From Rubrobacter aplysinae (GTDB taxonomy: Bacteria; Actinomycetota; Rubrobacteria; Rubrobacterales; Rubrobacteraceae): a stretch of 64,000 nucleotides of DNA. Every line of letters begins with the position of its first letter. Position 1 is the first letter of the stretch. Both the position numbers and the translations under genes were made by a program. Below, one piece after another: positions 63,242 through 64,000 of this stretch. The notes beneath the pieces were generated by a model. That model did no database searches. It had not been told where the DNA came from and was given only the letters and a program-made list of their open reading frames with translations. The stretch spans positions 62,001 to 126,000 of the forward strand of contig NZ_LEKH01000003.1 of the NCBI RefSeq assembly GCF_001029505.1, given 5' to 3'.

Positions 63242-64000
63242 CTACCTCGCGGACACGCCGGACGCACCGGCCACGCCGGAGCCCCATCCGCCACCGCCCA
63301 TCAGGCGCTCCAGGGTGGCGGCAATGGCCGCGCCCGTCCCGAGCAGGGCGAGCAGGAAGAGTGCGACCGGGCCGACCACGGGCACAAGGTACAGCACCGA
63401 GATCGCGAACGCCCCGACCGCGGAGGCCAGGGCCTCGCCGCCCCGGTGACTGCCCGTGACAAGGAGCAGCCCGCGCCCGGCGGAGTACGCCGACACCAGA
63501 GCCCCGAAGACGATCAGCGCCAGATAGGCCGGCACCGAGAGCAACAGCAGCGGGGCCCCAACCAGGGTCACGGCGAGCAGCCCCGACAGCAGGGCCACCG
63601 CCGGCAGCGAGGCCACGCCGAGCAGCGCCGAGCGTCCGGGGTAGCGTTTCAGGCTCCGGGCCGAGGCCGTGAGCGGGCGGCGGGCCAGCACCGAGAGCAG
63701 CATGGCGGCGGCGCAGAACCCCAGCGTGGTCAGCAGCCAGAGGGTGATGTTGGCGAAGGCCTCGCTGCCACTCACCACGGGAGAGCCCCCCGACATCATG
63801 CCGTATCGCCTCTCGCCCTCCACCACGGCGGCCGCGCTTATGTCGGCGTTGCCGTTGCCGAGAGAGAGGTCCTCCCCGACGCGCGCCTGGGGCCCGAGTC
63901 GTACGGCGCCGTGGCCCACGTCCACCGAGCCCTTTACGGGCGCGTTCACGTACACGTTGCCGAACCCCGTCTGCACGTCCCCCTCGACCGGTCCCCTTAC
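63242..64000 (-). CDS. Bactofilin-like polymer-forming protein with membrane domain; 5' end outside window
   Basis: The frame is open to the window edge. The visible N-terminal part (VRGPVEGDVQTGFGNV, VKGSVDVGHGAVRLG, RVGEDLSLGNGNADI) is a beta-helical repeat like bactofilin or polymer-forming cytoskeletal domains. After residue ~80 come four to six membrane helices, including LLSGLLAVTLVGAPLLLLSV and YLVPVVGPVALFLLALLG. The C-terminus is a Gly/Ala/Ser run from a 9-bp repeat (acgccggac, gcaccggcc, acgccggag). Such fusions are seen in bacteria, but their role is not established. Confidence 0.75.
   Translation of the reverse strand, partial: VRGPVEGDVQTGFGNVYVNAPVKGSVDVGHGAVRLGPQARVGEDLSLGNGNADISAAAVVEGERRYGMMSGGSPVVSGSEAFANITLWLLTTLGFCAAAMLLSVLARRPLTASARSLKRYPGRSALLGVASLPAVALLSGLLAVTLVGAPLLLLSVPAYLALIVFGALVSAYSAGRGLLLVTGSHRGGEALASAVGAFAISVLYLVPVVGPVALFLLALLGTGAAIAATLERLMGGGGWGSGVAGASGVSAR

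Overview
The window is a high-G+C bacterial chromosome segment that looks actinobacterial and most like Rubrobacter. That assignment is an inference. It rests on a fused F420-biosynthesis protein (FbiC), the actinobacterial gene neighbourhood glmU-prs-L25-pth / mfd-PPIase-eno-ftsB-DUF501, DUF3105 and DUF305 proteins, frequent TTG and GTG starts, and several promoters placed so close to the start codon that leaderless transcripts are likely. No rRNA, CRISPR array, intact insertion sequence or prophage was seen. Two tRNA genes are present, Leu(TAA) and Gln(TTG), both on the minus strand.

Layout. 1-3319: 3' end of fbiC, a short-chain dehydrogenase and an aldo/keto reductase. 3320-4702: an AT-rich island with one HEPN-like gene. 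4703-9211 (minus): hydroxyacid dehydrogenase, aconitase, GNAT. 9337-13886 (plus): nucleoside salvage operon (transporter, phosphopentomutase, pyrimidine and purine nucleoside phosphorylases). 14005-16927 (plus): a coupled pair resembling the N and B subunits of dark-operative protochlorophyllide reductase. 16978-20613 (plus): GNAT, small helical protein, HtrA lipoprotease, DUF3105, DUF305. 20675-28909 (minus): tRNA-Leu, DUF501, FtsB, pyruvate kinase, enolase, parvulin lipoprotein, Mfd. 29081-31662: thioesterase, small AT-rich membrane protein, and a MerR regulator with a membrane partner; these break up the usual pth-mfd order. 31772-38764 (minus): pth, L25, prs, glmU, tRNA-Gln, a small ORF, ispE, ksgA, tatD. 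38862-43988 (minus): GNAT, rsmI, ROK kinase, haloacetate dehalogenase-like hydrolase, recJ. 44166-50081: DtxR/MntR regulator, cardiolipin synthase, DUF697 protein, primary sigma factor, small membrane protein, SRPBCC protein, an unknown. 50082-53966: S41 protease-like protein, gamma-glutamyltransferase, TauE/SafE permease. 53998-62557 (minus): an Opp peptide transporter with two binding proteins and a cytoplasmic NlpC/P60 peptidase, probably for cell-wall peptide uptake and recycling. 62650-64000: GNAT and the C-terminal part of a bactofilin-like membrane protein.

The most unusual content is the BchN/BchB-like pair. Fold-level signatures and the BchB C-terminal domain are present, but the cysteines expected to hold the [4Fe-4S] cluster are mostly replaced, and no BchL/NifH-type ATPase is in the window. 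Second is a recurring pattern of short degenerate tandem repeats of about 9-10 bp, different in sequence at each site, sitting at gene ends or starts and often translated. One of them lies between the start codon and the conserved N-terminus of the BchB-like protein. Third is the solitary AT-rich HEPN-like gene, a candidate defence RNase.
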